A stretch of 64,000 nt of DNA from Hymenobacter monticola (GTDB lineage Bacteria > Bacteroidota > Bacteroidia > Cytophagales > Hymenobacteraceae): assembly GCF_022811645.1 (NCBI RefSeq), contig NZ_CP094534.1, positions 930,001 through 994,000 on the forward strand. Direction: 5' to 3'. The notes under the pieces are model-generated. The model searched no databases, was not told where the DNA came from, and was given only the letters and a program-made list of their open reading frames with translations. The position numbers and the translations under genes were made by a program. Within the stretch, counting starts at the first letter, position 1. Each line of letters starts with the position of its first letter. Shown here one piece after another: positions 62,417-64,000 of this stretch.

Positions 62417-63883
62417 TTAGTACACGGCCGATGAGAGCGAGCGGGTGGCCGGGGTGGGGCTGTTGGCGCTGGCAGGCAGCAGGGCCCCTAGGCTGATGGA
62501 ATAGCCCACTTGCAGTTGCGCAAAATCGCGCTGCCGCGATTTTGGAAATACAAAGTTGGTAACGCGGAAAAAGAGCTTGTTGCTCGGCGAGCCAAAGGGG
62601 TAATAATAAAATTGCGCGCCGGGCCGCAGCACCCATTGCGCCTCATTGTTGGCAATGGGCGGCTGGTAGCTCTGCACGTTGTGGAGCAGGGTGGTGAAGA
62701 AAAAATCACAGCCGAAATTGCGCTGGCGCCGCACCGTGGCCAGCACTTCAAACCCGTACAAATTCTGGTAAGCGTTGCGCGAACGCAAGGTGTCGCGGGT
62801 GCCCAGCGGGCCGGCCACGCGCGCGATGGTGCGCGTCCACGAGGTGTTGAGTTGCCAGGTCACGTGACCTCCTCCGTCGAGCGTAAGCAAATTCAAGTTG
62901 GCCCCAAAACGCAGGTAGTTGCGCTGCAGAAGCGCGGGCCGGTCAATCAGCCCATTGCGGTTGGTGCGCAGTGTATCGAAACGGGTATCGAGGCGCGCCA
63001 CCGACACGAAGGGCCGAACTGCTCCGAAAAGAAACAGGTGGCTGTTGCTCCAGGCCGGATTAGGGTTGAGTAGCAGGTTGCTGGCAATTTCGGTGGTCAC
63101 CAAGGCGTTGGGCTCGTTATTGAGCGTGGCCAGCAGGTCGGTAAAGAGGCCTACTTCGAGCAAGCTGCCCAGCCCGCCGCCCGTATGAATATCGTAGCTT
63201 GGCTTTTCCGGCGTCAATTCCCAGTTTTCGTTGTCGGGCAGAAAGCGGCGCGAACCCATGTGCGTCACTTGCACTAGGTCAGAATAGCGTACATACTCGT
63301 TGGCCCCGCCCAACACCCCCAGGTAATTGAGCGAAGTCACCGGCTTGTTCAGCACCAAACTGGTGCGGGCGTTGGTAAAGCGCACGTCCTTCACCAATTC
63401 GTTGCCTTTTGAGTCCAGCACTTTACCATACACATTGGCCCGGGTGATGCGCCCATTTTCCGTGCTGAACTCCATGCGTGTCAGCTTAAAAACACTGTCC
63501 GGCACCTCCTGCCAATCCCCATTGGCAGCACGCTTATAAATTGGATAACTGCCCTTGGGATGCAGCGACATGGTGGCGATGTGTGACTCATCGCTGGCGT
63601 CGCGGGTGTCTGATTTCAACCGGGCGCGCAAGCTATCCACCACGGCTTTAAGCACGGCTTGGTCCGACCGTAGCTTTTCAACTTCTTTCTTGGTGGTGTC
63701 GGCGGAAGCGCTGCCGCTTTGTCCGCTGGGCTGTTCGGCCGGGCTGGGCGTTGCAGGAGGCGTTGTCTGATTGGCAGCGGACCGAGCGGGGCTGGTGCCT
63801 TCCACTACAACAGGCCTCGTTTGGGCCCAGGCTCCTTGGGCAAGCATTGCCAATAGGCAGCTTAATTGGTAGACTTGTTTCAT
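62417..63883 (-). CDS. Outer-membrane beta-barrel protein with N-terminal coiled coil
   Basis: This encodes 488 residues from ATG at 63883. Signal peptide to about residue 20 (AWAQ), a Thr/Pro/Ser linker, a short coiled coil (about 63-95, TTKKEVEKLRSDQAVLKAVV), then a barrel from about 200 with aromatic strands ending LQVGYSISLGALL. The last 20 residues (Pro/Ser-rich) form a tail. Coiled-coil plus barrel suggests an envelope scaffold or adhesion role, not proven. The upstream DNA is AT-rich. Confidence 0.82.
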   Translation of the reverse strand: MKQVYQLSCLLAMLAQGAWAQTRPVVVEGTSPARSAANQTTPPATPSPAEQPSGQSGSASADTTKKEVEKLRSDQAVLKAVVDSLRARLKSDTRDASDESHIATMSLHPKGSYPIYKRAANGDWQEVPDSVFKLTRMEFSTENGRITRANVYGKVLDSKGNELVKDVRFTNARTSLVLNKPVTSLNYLGVLGGANEYVRYSDLVQVTHMGSRRFLPDNENWELTPEKPSYDIHTGGGLGSLLEVGLFTDLLATLNNEPNALVTTEIASNLLLNPNPAWSNSHLFLFGAVRPFVSVARLDTRFDTLRTNRNGLIDRPALLQRNYLRFGANLNLLTLDGGGHVTWQLNTSWTRTIARVAGPLGTRDTLRSRNAYQNLYGFEVLATVRRQRNFGCDFFFTTLLHNVQSYQPPIANNEAQWVLRPGAQFYYYPFGSPSNKLFFRVTNFVFPKSRQRDFAQLQVGYSISLGALLPASANSPTPATRSLSSAVY

Positions 63884-64000
63884 GTATTAAATCAAAAAGG
63901 GTAGTTTTTGACGACCAGCGTTTCCAGTCACTTTGAATGATGACGCTAAATAAAACAATAAAATATATAATTTATGTATTTGTGTGATATATCTTGATTA
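63884..64000 (-). promoter_or_regulatory. AT-rich upstream region of the last gene
   Basis: This 117-bp stretch is strongly AT-rich (for example TATATAATTTATG), unlike the rest of the window, and leads into the gene starting at 63883. It probably holds its promoter. It may also mark the edge of a transferred segment. Confidence 0.5.

Overview
The window looks like chromosome of a high-GC member of the Bacteroidota, most probably family Hymenobacteraceae (Hymenobacter-like). The support is a type IX secretion C-terminal domain, at least seven promoters with the Bacteroidota -7 box TAnnTTTG, bacillithiol enzymes (bshC, ytxJ), an alpha/beta-fused branched-chain E1 gene, TDH of the short-chain (epimerase-like) type, many lipoproteins and outer-membrane barrels of families typical of this phylum, and lack of Shine-Dalgarno sequences. 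No rRNA, tRNA, CRISPR array, transposase or phage structural module is recognisable. The assignment is inferred from gene content and was not checked by alignment.

Layout. 0-5.8 kb: a partial unknown gene, small lipoproteins, a large helical-repeat protein, a tandem CsbD stress protein and a DUF1206 membrane protein. 5.8-18.3 kb: amino-acid and lipoate-linked metabolism (saccharopine-dehydrogenase-like enzyme, glycine decarboxylase gcvP, lipoyl synthase lipA, fused E1), mixed with lipoproteins, OsmC, YtxJ and one frameshifted gene. 18.6-25.2 kb: a polytopic membrane protein, an M16 peptidase, an array of four small secreted paralogues, and pheS carrying a palindromic insertion. 25.2-33.4 kb: a co-directional block with an acyltransferase, rimO, bshC, 5-formyl-THF cyclo-ligase, and exbD-tonB. 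33.6-43.4 kb: a DUF2157/GDYXXLXY membrane pair, mnmD, a thioesterase, a soluble double TonB-C protein, rlmN, an outer-membrane protein, a BrkB-family protein, a DUF3891 protein and a hydrolase. 43.4-52.4 kb: two two-component systems around a citrate transporter, a DUF2490 protein and a TerC protein. 52.6-64 kb: a barrel protein, a T9SS-exported repeat protein, the threonine-to-glycine pair tdh/kbl, a BLUF blue-light sensor, a patatin lipase, a GC-poor membrane gene, a lipoprotein hydrolase and a large barrel protein.

Functional links. Tdh and Kbl together convert threonine to glycine and acetyl-CoA, and their promoters share a 15-nt core. GcvP then decarboxylates glycine using lipoylated H-protein, whose cofactor needs LipA; the E1 protein also feeds a lipoate-dependent complex. 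BshC makes bacillithiol and YtxJ is a bacillithiol-linked thiol protein. ExbD/TonB energise the outer membrane, and a second TonB-C protein has lost its anchor.

The most notable signal that the genes do not explain is a dense population of paired inverted palindromes, about 75-200 bp each, at a dozen or so sites. Several sequence-unrelated families begin with GTAG and each arm is itself a hairpin. This is the architecture of REP doublets (BIMEs) mobilised by RAYT transposases. Two copies flank the citrate transporter gene, and one copy lies between the sensor-kinase and regulator genes of each two-component system.
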